Notes: generated from the letters alone by a model not told the origin. Counted from the first letter of the stretch, positions 45,052-54,106 are shown. The stretch is DNA of 64,000 bases from Pseudarthrobacter oxydans (GCF_030812335.1 NZ_JAUSSN010000002.1:248001-312000); one strand, 5' to 3'. Numbers and translations: made by a program.

Positions 45052-45744
45052 ATGAGCGCCGACGACGACGACATCACCGAAGAACTCCTGACCGACGCCG
45101 ACAAGCTGACCGGGCTGAGCCTCGAGCTCCTCGGGCTCGACCCGCATCCGGATGACATGACGCCGGACCAACGGCTCCTGTTCGACCCGGAGGACCTGGC
45201 GGAAATGGCCGCCGTCCCGGCCGAGGACCGTCAGACCGCCGTGCGCCAGACCCGCCTGCTCGCCGGCCTGCTGTGGAACTCGTCGAGCATCCTCATCGAC
45301 CAGCTCTTCCGCGATCTGGGCACCCTCAGCGCGCTGGAGTCCGCCAGCCCGTCCGATATCGCCGGAACGTCGGTGCTGTCCTCGCTGCCGCCGCAGTTCG
45401 CCGCCAGCTACGACGCGAGGTTCACCCAGAAGTTCATCGTGGTCGCCGCCGACGTCACGGCTTCCCTGGTCCGCGGCTGGACCGCTCCCGGTTGCCTCGC
45501 CGCCGAACTCGCCGTCCGCTGCCTGCTCGATCAGGCGGAAATCACCGAGGACATCTACGAACTCGACCTCCCGGAGGACTGGCGGGCGCAGGTGGAGGAA
45601 GTCCTGCTGGAGGACGCCGACAGCGAAGCGCTGTTCTCGGACAGCCTGGACGTGCTCGAGGACGACGCCGACCGGCTGGGCTTCGAGCACTGGTTCCGGC
45701 CCTACAACGCCTGGGACAGGATCCCGCCCTACGCCTGCTCCTGA
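45052..45744 (+). CDS. acidic hypothetical protein
   Basis: A 230-residue, strongly acidic, probably soluble helical protein (SADDDDITEELLTDADK at the start, and LEDADSEALFSDSLDVLEDD near the end). It ends FRPYNAWDRIPPYACS. No domain is recognised; the conserved-looking ending suggests a real actinobacterial family. Start: ATG at 45052, 7 bp after TAGCAT (45039-45044), a leaderless arrangement; an upstream in-frame ATG at 45031 overlaps the promoter and is rejected. Confidence 0.75.
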   Translation: MSADDDDITEELLTDADKLTGLSLELLGLDPHPDDMTPDQRLLFDPEDLAEMAAVPAEDRQTAVRQTRLLAGLLWNSSSILIDQLFRDLGTLSALESASPSDIAGTSVLSSLPPQFAASYDARFTQKFIVVAADVTASLVRGWTAPGCLAAELAVRCLLDQAEITEDIYELDLPEDWRAQVEEVLLEDADSEALFSDSLDVLEDDADRLGFEHWFRPYNAWDRIPPYACS

Positions 45745-45776
45745 GCCCTGGGTCCGATCCAAAGACCTGCCCGCTG

Positions 45777-46316
45777 CTAACGCGGCGGGGCAGCCAGACC
45801 GGCGAGGAAGTCCTCGGTGAACCGCTGCACGCCGTCCCATTCGGTGTAGACGTAATCGCGGGTGGTGTCCAGGTCCGGGGACCCCTTGTCCTTGGTGATT
45901 TTCTTCATGAGCTGGCGTTTGAAGAAGTTGTAGTGGGTGTAGAGCAGGGCGCCGGCGAACAACCCGACATGAGCGGGCCGCCACCCCGTTTCCTCCTCGA
46001 ACTTCTCCACGTAGCCCTCCGCGCTCTCCTCGTCCCCGTGGGCGGCAAGGCTGACCGAAACCAGGGCTGAGGGCAGGCGGTCGAGCTCACCGCGGTTCTT
46101 CTTCACAAAGTCGGTCACGAACCCCTCGTGCTTGCCCATATGCACCGACGCCGCCACGATGACGGCGTCGTAGCCGCCCGGGAGGGTGTCCCCGGCGTGC
46201 TTGAGGTCCGCCGCCTCCGCCTGGTGCCCGTGGGCCCGGATCAGCTCCGCAATGTACTCGGCGATCTGGGCTGTCTGTCCTTCAACGCTCCCGTAAGGGA
46301 CATAGATGTTGGCCAT
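45777..46316 (-). CDS. flavodoxin-domain protein, HemG-like
   Basis: A 179-residue flavodoxin-fold protein. The N-terminal FMN-phosphate loop reads PYGSVEGQTAQIAEYI. VAASVHMGKHEGFVTDFV is typical of menaquinone-dependent protoporphyrinogen IX dehydrogenase (HemG) relatives, and the ending has the usual TRDYVYTEWDGVQRFTEDFL. It may oxidise protoporphyrinogen or serve as an electron carrier. Activity cannot be assigned from sequence alone, since actinobacteria usually use other enzymes at this step. It is convergent with the unknown gene at 45052. Confidence 0.8.
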   Translation of the reverse strand: MANIYVPYGSVEGQTAQIAEYIAELIRAHGHQAEAADLKHAGDTLPGGYDAVIVAASVHMGKHEGFVTDFVKKNRGELDRLPSALVSVSLAAHGDEESAEGYVEKFEEETGWRPAHVGLFAGALLYTHYNFFKRQLMKKITKDKGSPDLDTTRDYVYTEWDGVQRFTEDFLAGLAAPPR

Positions 46317-46487
46317 ACTCCACTGTGCCCGCGCACGGCGGTGAAGAAGTAGGGCCGAACGTCACCGTCTCGAAAGCGCACTCCACCCTTGACGGCGGCA
46401 GCCCCGCGGCATGTGATGTACGAAGGCACCGGTCCGGTCCACGGCCGGCCGGTGCGGTACAACGGATCCCCCACGAAAGGACAGGAC

Positions 46488-47945
46488 ATGTCCCTGCTCG
46501 ACGCCTCCCTCTGGGAGGGCAAGATCTACCTCAACGGCTGGCGCCCGGGAGGCGGCGGGACAGCCGACGCCGTCGAGCCCGCCACCGGCGCGACGCTCGG
46601 CAGTTATGGCCTCGCCTCCGTGGGCGATGTCCGTGAAGCAGCCACCACGGCGGCGGCCGCCCAGAAGGACTGGGCGAAACTAAACCCCGAGGACCGCGCC
46701 GCCGTGCTGCGCCGCGCGGGCATGCTCTGGGAGGAACACGCCGCCGAGATCCAGGACTGGATCGTGCGCGAGTCCGGCGGCATTCCGCCCAAGGCCGGCC
46801 TGGAAACGCACATTGCGGCCAACGAATGCTACGACGCCTCGGCGCTGCCCTCCCTCCCCGCCGGTGACGTGCTGACCTCGAACGAAAACCGCTGGTCCTT
46901 CGCGCGCCGGCGTCCGGTCGGCGTCGTTTCCGTAATTGCGCCGTTCAACTTCCCGCTGATCCTCTCCATCCGCGCGGTCGCCCCCGCGCTGGCCCTCGGC
47001 AACGCCGTGCTGCTCAAGCCCGACCCACGCACGGCAGTCTGCGGCGGCGTCACGCTGATGCGGATCTTCGAGGAGGCCGGGCTGCCGCCCGGGCTCCTGG
47101 CACTGCTGCCGGGCGGGGCCGACATCGGCGCCGCCGTCGTTGAGGCCCCCGAGGTCGGCGTCATCGCCTTCACCGGCTCGACGGCGGCCGGGCGGAAGAT
47201 CGGCGAGACGGCCGGGCGGCTACTCAAGCGCGCGCACTTGGAACTCGGCGGCAACAATGCGCTGATTGTGCTGCCGGGGGCGGACCTGCCCAAGGCCGCC
47301 TCCGCCGCGGCGTTCGGCTCGTTTATGCACCAGGGCCAGATCTGCATGGCCGCCGGGCGCCACATCGTCCACGAGGACATCTACGACGACTATGTCAGCG
47401 CCCTCGCGGAGAAGGCCGGCCATCTTCCCGTCGGGGACCCGACGAGCGGGACCGTGGCCCTGGGCCCGATCATCGATGACAAACAGCTGCACCGGATCGA
47501 CACGATCGTCCAGGACGCGGTGCAGGGCGGGGCCCGGCTGGCCGCCGGCGGCACGCACGACGGCAGGTTCTACCGGCCGACCGTCCTCGCCGACCTCGAC
47601 GTCGCCAGCCCGGCGTGGAAGGACGAGATCTTCGGCCCCGTGGCCCCGGTGATGAAGTTCTCCACCGTGGAGGAAGCCGTGGCCCTGGCCAACGGCAACG
47701 AATACGGGCTCTCGATCGGCATCCTGGGCGATGTGGGCCTGGCGATGACCATCGCGGACCAGCTGGACTCCGGCAAGGTGCACATCAACGAGCAGACGGT
47801 CTCCGACGAGGCGAACTCCCCGTTCGGCGGGATGAAGAGCTCGGGCAACGGCTCCCGGATCGGCGGACACCACGCCAACATGGAGTCCTTCACAGAAATC
47901 CAGTGGCTCACGGTCCGGCCGGACATCGCCCCGTACCCGTTCTAA
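46488..47945 (+). CDS. aldehyde dehydrogenase, aromatic-aldehyde type
   Basis: A 485-residue NAD(P)-dependent aldehyde dehydrogenase. The catalytic Cys is in HQGQICMAAGRH and the general-base Glu in HLELGGNNA. FTGSTAAGRKIGE is the nucleotide-binding turn. INEQTVSDEANSPFGGMKSSGNG near the end is typical of benzaldehyde/vanillin dehydrogenases. It would oxidise an aromatic aldehyde to the acid. Start: ATG at 46488, selected for AAAGGACAGGAC just upstream; an earlier in-frame codon would add 33 unusual residues. It has its own unit between the flavodoxin (-) and the gene at 48017 (-). Confidence 0.9.
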   Translation: MSLLDASLWEGKIYLNGWRPGGGGTADAVEPATGATLGSYGLASVGDVREAATTAAAAQKDWAKLNPEDRAAVLRRAGMLWEEHAAEIQDWIVRESGGIPPKAGLETHIAANECYDASALPSLPAGDVLTSNENRWSFARRRPVGVVSVIAPFNFPLILSIRAVAPALALGNAVLLKPDPRTAVCGGVTLMRIFEEAGLPPGLLALLPGGADIGAAVVEAPEVGVIAFTGSTAAGRKIGETAGRLLKRAHLELGGNNALIVLPGADLPKAASAAAFGSFMHQGQICMAAGRHIVHEDIYDDYVSALAEKAGHLPVGDPTSGTVALGPIIDDKQLHRIDTIVQDAVQGGARLAAGGTHDGRFYRPTVLADLDVASPAWKDEIFGPVAPVMKFSTVEEAVALANGNEYGLSIGILGDVGLAMTIADQLDSGKVHINEQTVSDEANSPFGGMKSSGNGSRIGGHHANMESFTEIQWLTVRPDIAPYPF

Positions 47946-47974
47946 GTCCCGGCCTCACCGGCAACAGAAAGGGA

Positions 47975-48002
47975 GGACCCGGCGGCAGCTGCCGACGGGT
48001 CC
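47975..48002 (+). terminator. possible terminator after the aldehyde dehydrogenase gene
   Basis: GGACCCG (47975-47981) pairs with CGGGTCC (47996-48002), and GGCA/TGCC pair inside with two-base bulges. It begins 30 bp after the stop and lies between convergent genes. There is no T-run. Confidence 0.45.
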
Positions 48003-48016
48003 GCCCCGCTGCTGGT

Positions 48017-48742
48017 TCAGTGTCCTGCGGCGAGATGGGTGGCGGGGTCGAAAGGCTCGAACACTGACGAGCCGATCATAAAGATGCCGCGCTGCGGGAT
48101 CCAGAAGTCCCCGAGCCTGTCCTGGACGGGCAGTGCCGACGCCCGTCCCAGGTTGTGCCCCTGCAGGTGCGCTGTGCTCTCGCGGACGAACCACAGCTGC
48201 CGGGGGCGCGCACCAAAGGTCTGGCCGTTGGGCACCCTGCCCGTCAGCCCGATGTGCCCGGCCCCCAGCACCGGGCCGGCGACAGCGCCCATGGCGCGCA
48301 GGAAGGTCCGGTTGCGCCACAGCCTCTCCGGGACCGACCCGGCCACCGCCGACATGAGCCGGGTGATCGGGGTTGCGGCCAGCGTCACGTCCCAGCTCAG
48401 GTCCACCCCGTCGCCGGCCTCCACGCTGAAGGAGTAGTCGTCACGCCACCGGATGGAGATCCCGCCCGTCGACGCCGATCCGAGGGCGCTGCCGAAGTAG
48501 CGCGGACAGGAGGACCCGGGGGCGGCGGTGCTGTGCATCGTCCAGACGCCGGCAGGATCGCGGATCCAGACCGAGTTGTAACCGGCGCCGACGGAGGAGG
48601 CGGGAAAATGCCGCAGGGCCAGGATGTAGCCGGAGCTGAACGGAACGCCCATCACGCCGTAGCCGGCAAAGCGCTCTTCCGGGCCGGCGGGCAGCACGGG
48701 GTTGCGTTCCACCGACTCAACCAGCGTGCGGGGACTCTGCAT
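48017..48742 (-). CDS. hypothetical protein co-transcribed with lpdA
   Basis: A 241-residue protein without signal peptide. It has many aromatic residues and a beta-rich pattern (SVWIRDPAGVWTMHSTAAPG, then RWRDDYSFSVEAGDGVDLSW), like proteins that bind hydrophobic ligands. No family is recognised. Start: ATG at 48740-48742 with GGAGG and GGAG upstream. Only 31 bp separate it from the end of lpdA on the same strand, so it is probably in an operon with that flavoprotein. Confidence 0.75.
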   Translation of the reverse strand: MQSPRTLVESVERNPVLPAGPEERFAGYGVMGVPFSSGYILALRHFPASSVGAGYNSVWIRDPAGVWTMHSTAAPGSSCPRYFGSALGSASTGGISIRWRDDYSFSVEAGDGVDLSWDVTLAATPITRLMSAVAGSVPERLWRNRTFLRAMGAVAGPVLGAGHIGLTGRVPNGQTFGARPRQLWFVRESTAHLQGHNLGRASALPVQDRLGDFWIPQRGIFMIGSSVFEPFDPATHLAAGH

Positions 48743-48773
48743 GGCTCCGGCCTCCGTTGTGCTGCAGATTTTG

Positions 48774-50189
48774 CTACATATGGACGTGCAGGCGCCGGGC
48801 CGCTTCGGAGATGGACCCGCTCAGCGAGGGGTACACGGTGAAGGTGCTTGCGACGTCGTCGACGTGCAGCTTCTGGGTGACCGCGAGGGAGATCGCGAAA
48901 ATCAGCTCGGACGCGTTCGGACCCACCACCACACCGCCGATCACGGTGCCCGAGCCCTTCCGGGCGAAGATCTTGATGAAGCCGTCCTTGTGGTTGCGCA
49001 TCTTGGCCCGGGCGTTGCTGCGCAGCGAGAGCTTCACGACGTCGGCCTGGTACTTGCCGGATTCGATCTCGGCCTCGGAGACGCCCACGTTCGCAATCTC
49101 GGGCGAGGTGAAGATGTTGGACGCGACCTGGTGCAACTTGAGCGGGGTCACGCTGTCGCCCAGGAAGTGCGCGATCGCGATCCGGCCCTGCATGGCGGCC
49201 ACGGACGCGAGCGCCAGCACGCCGGTGCAGTCGCCCGCGGCGTAGATGTTCGGCGCGGTGGTGCGGGAGACGCCGTCGACCTTGATGTGGCCGCTCTCGG
49301 TGAGCGCCACGCCGGCCTCCTCGAGGCCGATCCCGGCGGTGTTGGGGATGGAGCCGACGGCGACCAGGCAGTGGCTGCCGGTGACCTTGGAGCCGTCGCC
49401 GAGGGTGACGATGACGCCGTCCTCGGTGCGTTCCACGGTCTCGGCGCGGGCGCGGGACAGCACCTTGACGCCGCGGCGTTCGAAGACTCCCTCGAGGACC
49501 TCGGCGGCGTCGGCGTCCGAGCCGGGCAGCACGCGGTCGCGGCTGGAAATCAGGGTGACCTTGGATCCGAGACCGTTGTAGGCGGAGGCGAACTCGGCGC
49601 CGGTCACACCGGAGCCGACCACGATCAGGTCCTCGGGGAGTTCGTCCATGTTGTAGATCTGCGCCCAGTTGAGGATCCGGACGCCGTCGGGGCGGGCGGT
49701 GGGCAGCTCGCGCGGGTGGGCGCCGACGGCCAGCAGGATCGCGTCCGCCTCGATGATTTCCGTGCCGTCGGCGGTGAGGACCTCAATGGTGTGGCTGTCC
49801 AGCATTTTGCCGGAGCCGAGCATGATCCGGACTTCCTGGTTCTCGAGGCCCTTCTGGATGTCCGTGGACTGCTGCCGGGCCAGCCGCAGCAGGCGGTCGT
49901 TGATGTGCTTGAGGTCCGCGCGCATCGTCGGGGTGCAGTCGCCGCCGTCGAGGTCGAACTTGACGCCGAGCTCGCCGGCCTCGCCGACGCGGGTCATCAG
50001 GTCCGCCGTCGCGATCAGGGTCTTGGACGGCACGACGTCGGTCAGCACCGCGGAGCCGCCGAGCCCCGCCCGTTCGATGATGGTGACCTTCGCGCCCAGG
50101 GAGGCGGCGACCATGGCAGCTTCGTAGCCGCCGGGCCCTCCGCCCAGGATTGCGATGCGGGGTGAGCTGAAATCGGGATGCGTAGTCAC
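48774..50189 (-). CDS. lpdA: LpdA-type NAD(P)H:quinone dehydrogenase
   Basis: A 471-residue flavoprotein of the disulfide-reductase fold. FAD-binding AILGGGPGGYEAA, NAD(P)-binding VVGSGVTGAEFAS, the second FAD motif YAAGDCTG, and a C-terminal dimer domain (FTSPEIANVGVSE) are present. The redox-active CxxxxC is replaced by GGSAVLTDVVPSK, so no thiol chemistry is possible. This pattern matches M. tuberculosis LpdA (Rv3303c), an NAD(P)H:quinone reductase. Start: GTG at 50187-50189; a GACAAT sequence 8 bp upstream could be the -10. A longer open frame to 50393 runs into the repeat region and is rejected. Confidence 0.9.
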   Translation of the reverse strand: MTTHPDFSSPRIAILGGGPGGYEAAMVAASLGAKVTIIERAGLGGSAVLTDVVPSKTLIATADLMTRVGEAGELGVKFDLDGGDCTPTMRADLKHINDRLLRLARQQSTDIQKGLENQEVRIMLGSGKMLDSHTIEVLTADGTEIIEADAILLAVGAHPRELPTARPDGVRILNWAQIYNMDELPEDLIVVGSGVTGAEFASAYNGLGSKVTLISSRDRVLPGSDADAAEVLEGVFERRGVKVLSRARAETVERTEDGVIVTLGDGSKVTGSHCLVAVGSIPNTAGIGLEEAGVALTESGHIKVDGVSRTTAPNIYAAGDCTGVLALASVAAMQGRIAIAHFLGDSVTPLKLHQVASNIFTSPEIANVGVSEAEIESGKYQADVVKLSLRSNARAKMRNHKDGFIKIFARKGSGTVIGGVVVGPNASELIFAISLAVTQKLHVDDVASTFTVYPSLSGSISEAARRLHVHM

Positions 50190-50251
50190 AATCAGCCATT
50201 GTCCACCATCCGGACCGGCACCACCAAGAATCCGGACCTGCATCACACCCC

Positions 50252-50324
50252 GCAGAATGCAGAACCAGAATGCAGAACCAGAATGCGGGACCAGCTGCAG
50301 ACCGGCTGCAGACCGGGTGCAGGA
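50252..50324. repeat. degenerate tandem repeat between lpdA and punA
   Basis: Six head-to-tail units: 50252-50264 and 50265-50277 (identical, CAGAATGCAGAAC), 50278-50290, 50291-50301, 50302-50312 and 50313-50324. Each ends in AGAC, GGAC or GAAC. The array fills 40% of the 178-bp divergent promoter region. Confidence 0.85.
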
Positions 50325-50367
50325 CCGGTTGCTGGGCAGCACGCCGCCGGCAGGATAACTTGTACCG

Positions 50368-51186
50368 GTGAGTACAACAGAATTCCTGAACACGGACCCC
50401 TTCGACGCCGCCCGCGCGGCCGCCGACTACATCGCCGAGGAGACGGGGATCGACGCGCACGACGTCGCCCTGGTGCTCGGCTCGGGCTGGGGGGACGCGG
50501 CCGAACTGATCGGCGAGACCACCGCCACCCTCTCCGCGGACGAGGTCCCCGGCTTCTCCTCCCCCTCGGTGGTGGGCCACGTTGGCACCATCCGCTCCGT
50601 GCTGACCAAAGAGGGCAAGCGCGCCCTGGTGCTGGGCGCCCGCACCCACTACTACGAGGGCAAAGGCGTCCGCGCCGTCGTCCACGGGGTACGCACCGCG
50701 GCCGCGGCCGGCTGCAAGACCCTCGTCCTGACCAACGGATGCGGCGGCCTCAACGAGGACTGGACGCCCGGGACCCCCGTGCTGATCAGCGACCACATCA
50801 ACCTCACCGCGACGTCCCCGCTGGAAGGCGCCACCTTCGTGGACCTCACCGACCTGTACTCCGCACGGATCCGCGGACTGGCCCGCGAGATCGATCCCAG
50901 CCTGGACGAAGGCATCTACGCGCAGTTCACCGGCCCGCACTACGAGACCCCGGCCGAGGTGCAGTACGCCAAGCGGATCGGCGCGAACCTGGTGGGCATG
51001 TCCACCGCGCTGGAGGCCATCGCCGGCCGCCATGCGGGCATGGAGGTCTTCGGCATTTCGCTCGTGACCAACCTCGCCGCCGGCATTAGCCCCGTCCCGC
51101 TGAGCCACGAGGAAGTCCTCGAAGCCGGCCACGCTGCGGGCCCGCGCATCTCCAAACTGCTGGCGGAGATCATCGCGAAGCTCTGA
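50368..51186 (+). CDS. punA: purine-nucleoside phosphorylase
   Basis: A 272-residue trimeric-type (inosine/guanosine) purine nucleoside phosphorylase. LGSGWGD is the phosphate loop, ARTHYYEGKG follows, and LTNGCGGLN is followed by QFTGPHYETPAEV and the base-binding GMSTALEAIAG. EVFGISLVTNLAAGI completes the active site. It cleaves (deoxy)inosine or guanosine with phosphate for salvage. Start: GTG at 50368, 6 bp after TAACTT (50356-50361), leaderless. The deoC gene of the same salvage route is 9 kb away; the phosphosugar mutase at 51803 could process its ribose 1-phosphate. Confidence 0.95.
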   Translation: MSTTEFLNTDPFDAARAAADYIAEETGIDAHDVALVLGSGWGDAAELIGETTATLSADEVPGFSSPSVVGHVGTIRSVLTKEGKRALVLGARTHYYEGKGVRAVVHGVRTAAAAGCKTLVLTNGCGGLNEDWTPGTPVLISDHINLTATSPLEGATFVDLTDLYSARIRGLAREIDPSLDEGIYAQFTGPHYETPAEVQYAKRIGANLVGMSTALEAIAGRHAGMEVFGISLVTNLAAGISPVPLSHEEVLEAGHAAGPRISKLLAEIIAKL

Positions 51187-51190
51187 GGCC

Positions 51191-51673
51191 CTAGCCCCCC
51201 GGGGCCAGGTAGCGGAGCGCTTTTGCCTTGTCCTGCGGGAAGCGCCGTTCCATCGAGTCCGCGATCCCGGCGATCGTCTGCCGCGCCAGCGCCTGCCGCC
51301 AGGCGAGTTCGGCCTGGCGCATGGTCTGGGAGATCAGGCAGGTCCGGATGTAGTTGTGCTCCGAGTCGGCGTCCGGGACGTTGGCCAGGATGCCTTCGCA
51401 GCGGAACACCGGATCGGGGCCCTCCAGGGCCAGGACGATGTCCAGGACGGTAACGTTCTCGGGCCTGCGCGCCAGGTGGAAACCGCCGCGCGGGCCGGAG
51501 ACGGAGCCGAGGATCCCGGCGCGGACCAGCGCCTGGAGTTGTTTGTTCAGATAGGCGCCGGGGAGCTTGTAATACTCCGCCAGCCGGGCGCTGTTGACCG
51601 CCTCGCCGGCCGGTGTCCACGCCATGTTGACGCAACTGTGTATGGCCCATTCCACGCCGCGGCCCATCTTCAT
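51191..51673 (-). CDS. Rrf2-family transcriptional regulator
   Basis: A 160-residue regulator. The winged helix (about 1-80) starts MKMGRGVEWAIHSCVNMA and includes GPRGGFHLARRPENVTVLDIV, the Rrf2 wing. Cysteines near 92 and 110 (FRCEGI, RTCLIS) are fewer and differently spaced than the three of IscR/NsrR, so an Fe-S cluster is possible but not certain. Start: ATG at 51671-51673, leaderless behind a near-consensus promoter. It is divergent from the phosphosugar mutase and only 4 bp from the convergent end of punA. Confidence 0.88.
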   Translation of the reverse strand: MKMGRGVEWAIHSCVNMAWTPAGEAVNSARLAEYYKLPGAYLNKQLQALVRAGILGSVSGPRGGFHLARRPENVTVLDIVLALEGPDPVFRCEGILANVPDADSEHNYIRTCLISQTMRQAELAWRQALARQTIAGIADSMERRFPQDKAKALRYLAPGG

Positions 51674-51680
51674 ATTCCAG

Positions 51681-51710
51681 ACGCTACGTGTCCGGAAAAT
51701 TGGCTGTCAA
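51681..51710 (-). promoter_or_regulatory. near-consensus promoter of the Rrf2 gene
   Basis: Minus-strand -35 TTGACA (51705-51710), 18-bp spacer, -10 TAGCGT (51681-51686), 7 bp to the ATG. The best -35 match seen in the window. Leaderless start. Confidence 0.7.
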
Positions 51711-51802
51711 GGGCTGGGACCAGGACGGCGGTGATTGATCTGTGTGGCGCACTCTCGCTTGTCGGGGAGGCATCCGCGGCGAATGACGCTAGTTTGGTTC
51801 CT

Positions 51803-53560
51803 ATGACGTCCTCTGATGCCGAACTCACCCGCCTGTTGGGCGACGCCCGGACCTGGGCCGCCCAGGACCCGGATCCCGCCACCGCCGCCGCCCTGACCAA
51901 ACTGGTCCGGCTCGCCGACGACGGCGCCGCGGCGGCGCGCCAGGAGCTCTCCGACAGTTTCAGCGGCACCCTGCAGTTCGGCACCGCAGGCCTGCGGGCA
52001 GCCCTGGGCCCCGGCCCGAACCGGATGAACCGCGTGGTGGTGCGCCGCGCCGCCGCGGGATTCACCGCCTTCCTGACCGGCGCCGTCGCCCAGGCCGCCC
52101 CCGGCACCCGGCCGCGCGCCGTCATCGGCTACGACGCCCGGCACAACTCGGACATCTTCGCGGAAGAAACCGCGGCGGTCCTCACCGCCGCCGGCGTCGA
52201 GACCTTCCTGATGCCGGCCCCGCTGCCCACCCCGCTGCTCGCCTATGCGGTGCGGGCCCTGGCGTGCGACGGCGGCGTGATGGTCACCGCCAGCCACAAC
52301 CCGCCGCAGGACAACGGCTACAAGGTGTACCTGGGCCGCCACGCCGTCGATGAGAGCGGACGCGGCGCGCAGATCGTGGCGCCCTACGATGCCCTGATCG
52401 CGGCGGAAATCGACGCCGTCGGCGAGCTCTCCGGCGTCGCCCTGGCCACGGAGGGCTGGACCGTGCTGGATCCGTCCGTCGCCGCCGACTATGAGGCCGC
52501 CGTCGCCGCCCTGGCCAGGCCGGAGCACTTCCCGGCCCGCGAGCTCAAGATCGTCCTGACCCCGATGCACGGCGTGGGCGGCGCAACCGCCGTGGCGGTG
52601 CTGCACGCGGCCGGTTTCACCGACGTCACCCTGGTCAGCGAGCAGGCCAAACCGGACCCCGACTTCCCCACCGTGAACTTCCCCAACCCCGAAGAGCCCG
52701 GCGCCCTGGACCTGGCCCTCGAGACCGCGGCCCGGGTGGACGCGGACCTCGTGATCGCCAACGACCCCGACGCGGACCGCGCCGCGGTGGCCGCGAAGGA
52801 TCCGGACACCGGCGCCTGGCGGATGCTGCGCGGCGACGAGGTCGGCGCCCTGCTCGGCGCGCACATCGTGGCGCGACTGGCCGCAGGCAGGGGCAGCGGC
52901 GGCGGCGGGGAAACCCCGGCGGGGGTGTTCGCGAATTCGATTGTGTCCTCGCGGCTGCTCGCGCGGATTGCCGGCGCGGCGGGCTACGAGCATGAGGAAA
53001 CCCTCACCGGCTTCAAGTGGATTGCCCGTGTCCCCGGGCTGCTGTACGGCTACGAGGAGGCGCTGGGTTACTGCGTCGCGCCCTCCCTGGTCCGGGACAA
53101 GGACGGGATATCCGCGGCCGTGCTGATCGCGGAATTCGCCGCGGCGGCGAAGGCCGACGGCAAGTCCATCTTCGATACGCTCGATGAGCTGTACCTGGTG
53201 CACGGGCTGCACGCGAGCGACCAGCTCAGCATCCGGGTCGCGGACCTGGGCCTGCTGGACGCCATGATGAACCGGCTGCGCGTCAGCCCGCCGGCGTCCT
53301 TTGGCGGCTCCGCCGTCGAAACCGTCACGGACCTGGCCGAGGGCAGCGCCCAGCTGCCGCCCACCGACGGCCTGCTGTACCTGACCAAGGATCTCAGCCG
53401 CATCATCATCCGCCCCAGCGGGACCGAGCCCAAGCTCAAGTGCTACCTGGAGGTCATCCGCAACGTCGACTCGGCCGCCGAACTGCCGGAGGCACGGCAC
53501 GAGGCACGCGTGGCGCTCGACGCCGTCCTGGCGGACGTCCGCGAGGCGCTGGGGCTGTAA
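51803..53560 (+). CDS. phosphosugar mutase (phosphoglucomutase/phosphomannomutase family)
   Basis: A 585-residue alpha-D-phosphohexomutase. The phosphoserine loop MVTASHNPPQDNGYKVY, the metal loop NDPDADRAAV, the sugar-binding GYEEALGYCV and the phosphate-binding RPSGTEPKLK are all intact. The length and N-terminal region resemble the PgmB/ManB type that also serves as phosphopentomutase in actinobacteria. That would fit the adjacent purine nucleoside phosphorylase, but specificity is undecided. Start: ATG at 51803, 7 bp after TAGTTT (51790-51795), leaderless. The open frame reaching back to 51356 overlaps the divergent gene and is not real. Confidence 0.93.
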   Translation: MTSSDAELTRLLGDARTWAAQDPDPATAAALTKLVRLADDGAAAARQELSDSFSGTLQFGTAGLRAALGPGPNRMNRVVVRRAAAGFTAFLTGAVAQAAPGTRPRAVIGYDARHNSDIFAEETAAVLTAAGVETFLMPAPLPTPLLAYAVRALACDGGVMVTASHNPPQDNGYKVYLGRHAVDESGRGAQIVAPYDALIAAEIDAVGELSGVALATEGWTVLDPSVAADYEAAVAALARPEHFPARELKIVLTPMHGVGGATAVAVLHAAGFTDVTLVSEQAKPDPDFPTVNFPNPEEPGALDLALETAARVDADLVIANDPDADRAAVAAKDPDTGAWRMLRGDEVGALLGAHIVARLAAGRGSGGGGETPAGVFANSIVSSRLLARIAGAAGYEHEETLTGFKWIARVPGLLYGYEEALGYCVAPSLVRDKDGISAAVLIAEFAAAAKADGKSIFDTLDELYLVHGLHASDQLSIRVADLGLLDAMMNRLRVSPPASFGGSAVETVTDLAEGSAQLPPTDGLLYLTKDLSRIIIRPSGTEPKLKCYLEVIRNVDSAAELPEARHEARVALDAVLADVREALGL

Positions 53561-53576
53561 CGCCCGGGGTCAGCCG

Positions 53577-53954
53577 CTATAGCTCGACTTCAATGTACCC
53601 GCCCACAATCCGGGTACCGAAGGTCGGGAGCCGCAGTTCCGGCGTGCCCAGGCACTCCCCCGTGCGGAGGTCGTACACTTCTTTGTGCAGCGGCGAGGCG
53701 ACCGTCGGACGGGCGCCGCGGGAGCCGGTGATGCCACGGGCCATCACGTATGCGCCGGTGGCCGGATCCTCCTGGCCGACGGCGTAAACCTCACCGGACA
53801 TGGTGCGGAACAACGCCACCTGGCGCCCCGCGATCAGCGCGGCCTCGCCCCAGGCCGGCTCCAGGTCCTCCACAGCGCACACCCGGTGCCAGCCGGTCCC
53901 GTAGCTGGGGTGTTGGACAAAGCTTTGTGCTGCGCTCTCAAGTACGGCAGTCAT
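53577..53954 (-). CDS. nirD: nitrite reductase small subunit NirD
   Basis: A 125-residue Rieske-fold protein. GWHRVCAVEDLEPAWGEAAL and GEVYAVGQEDPATGAYVMARGITGS are typical of NirD, which keeps the Rieske fold but lacks the Cys/His cluster ligands. SPLHKEVYDLRTGECLG completes it. It pairs with NirB in NADH-dependent nitrite reduction to ammonium. Start: ATG at 53952-53954 with GAGGGG upstream; earlier codons add 41 residues unlike the family. It is divergent from nirB rather than downstream, with its own -10 candidate TAGCTT (54013-54018). Confidence 0.93.
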   Translation of the reverse strand: MTAVLESAAQSFVQHPSYGTGWHRVCAVEDLEPAWGEAALIAGRQVALFRTMSGEVYAVGQEDPATGAYVMARGITGSRGARPTVASPLHKEVYDLRTGECLGTPELRLPTFGTRIVGGYIEVEL

Positions 53955-54106
53955 TTCGGCCCCTCTCTGATACATCTCTCGCGGGCTCAGCCGCTCCTGC
54001 GGCCACATACCCAAGCTAGGTCCCGGGTGTTTCGGCTGAATGCAGTGAATGTGTCCGGCGGGTAAAAGAGACCTCACCCTGCCGGAAACGTGTCCGTGAT
54101 GCAGAA

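Noticed and set aside
50252..50324. Repeat array as CRISPR or phage attachment site
   Set aside because: No spacers, no cas genes and no integrase; units decay in length like slippage products.
51356..51802. N-terminal extension of the phosphosugar mutase
   Set aside because: It is the antisense of the Rrf2 gene and its promoter; a -10 element and ATG at 51803 define the start.
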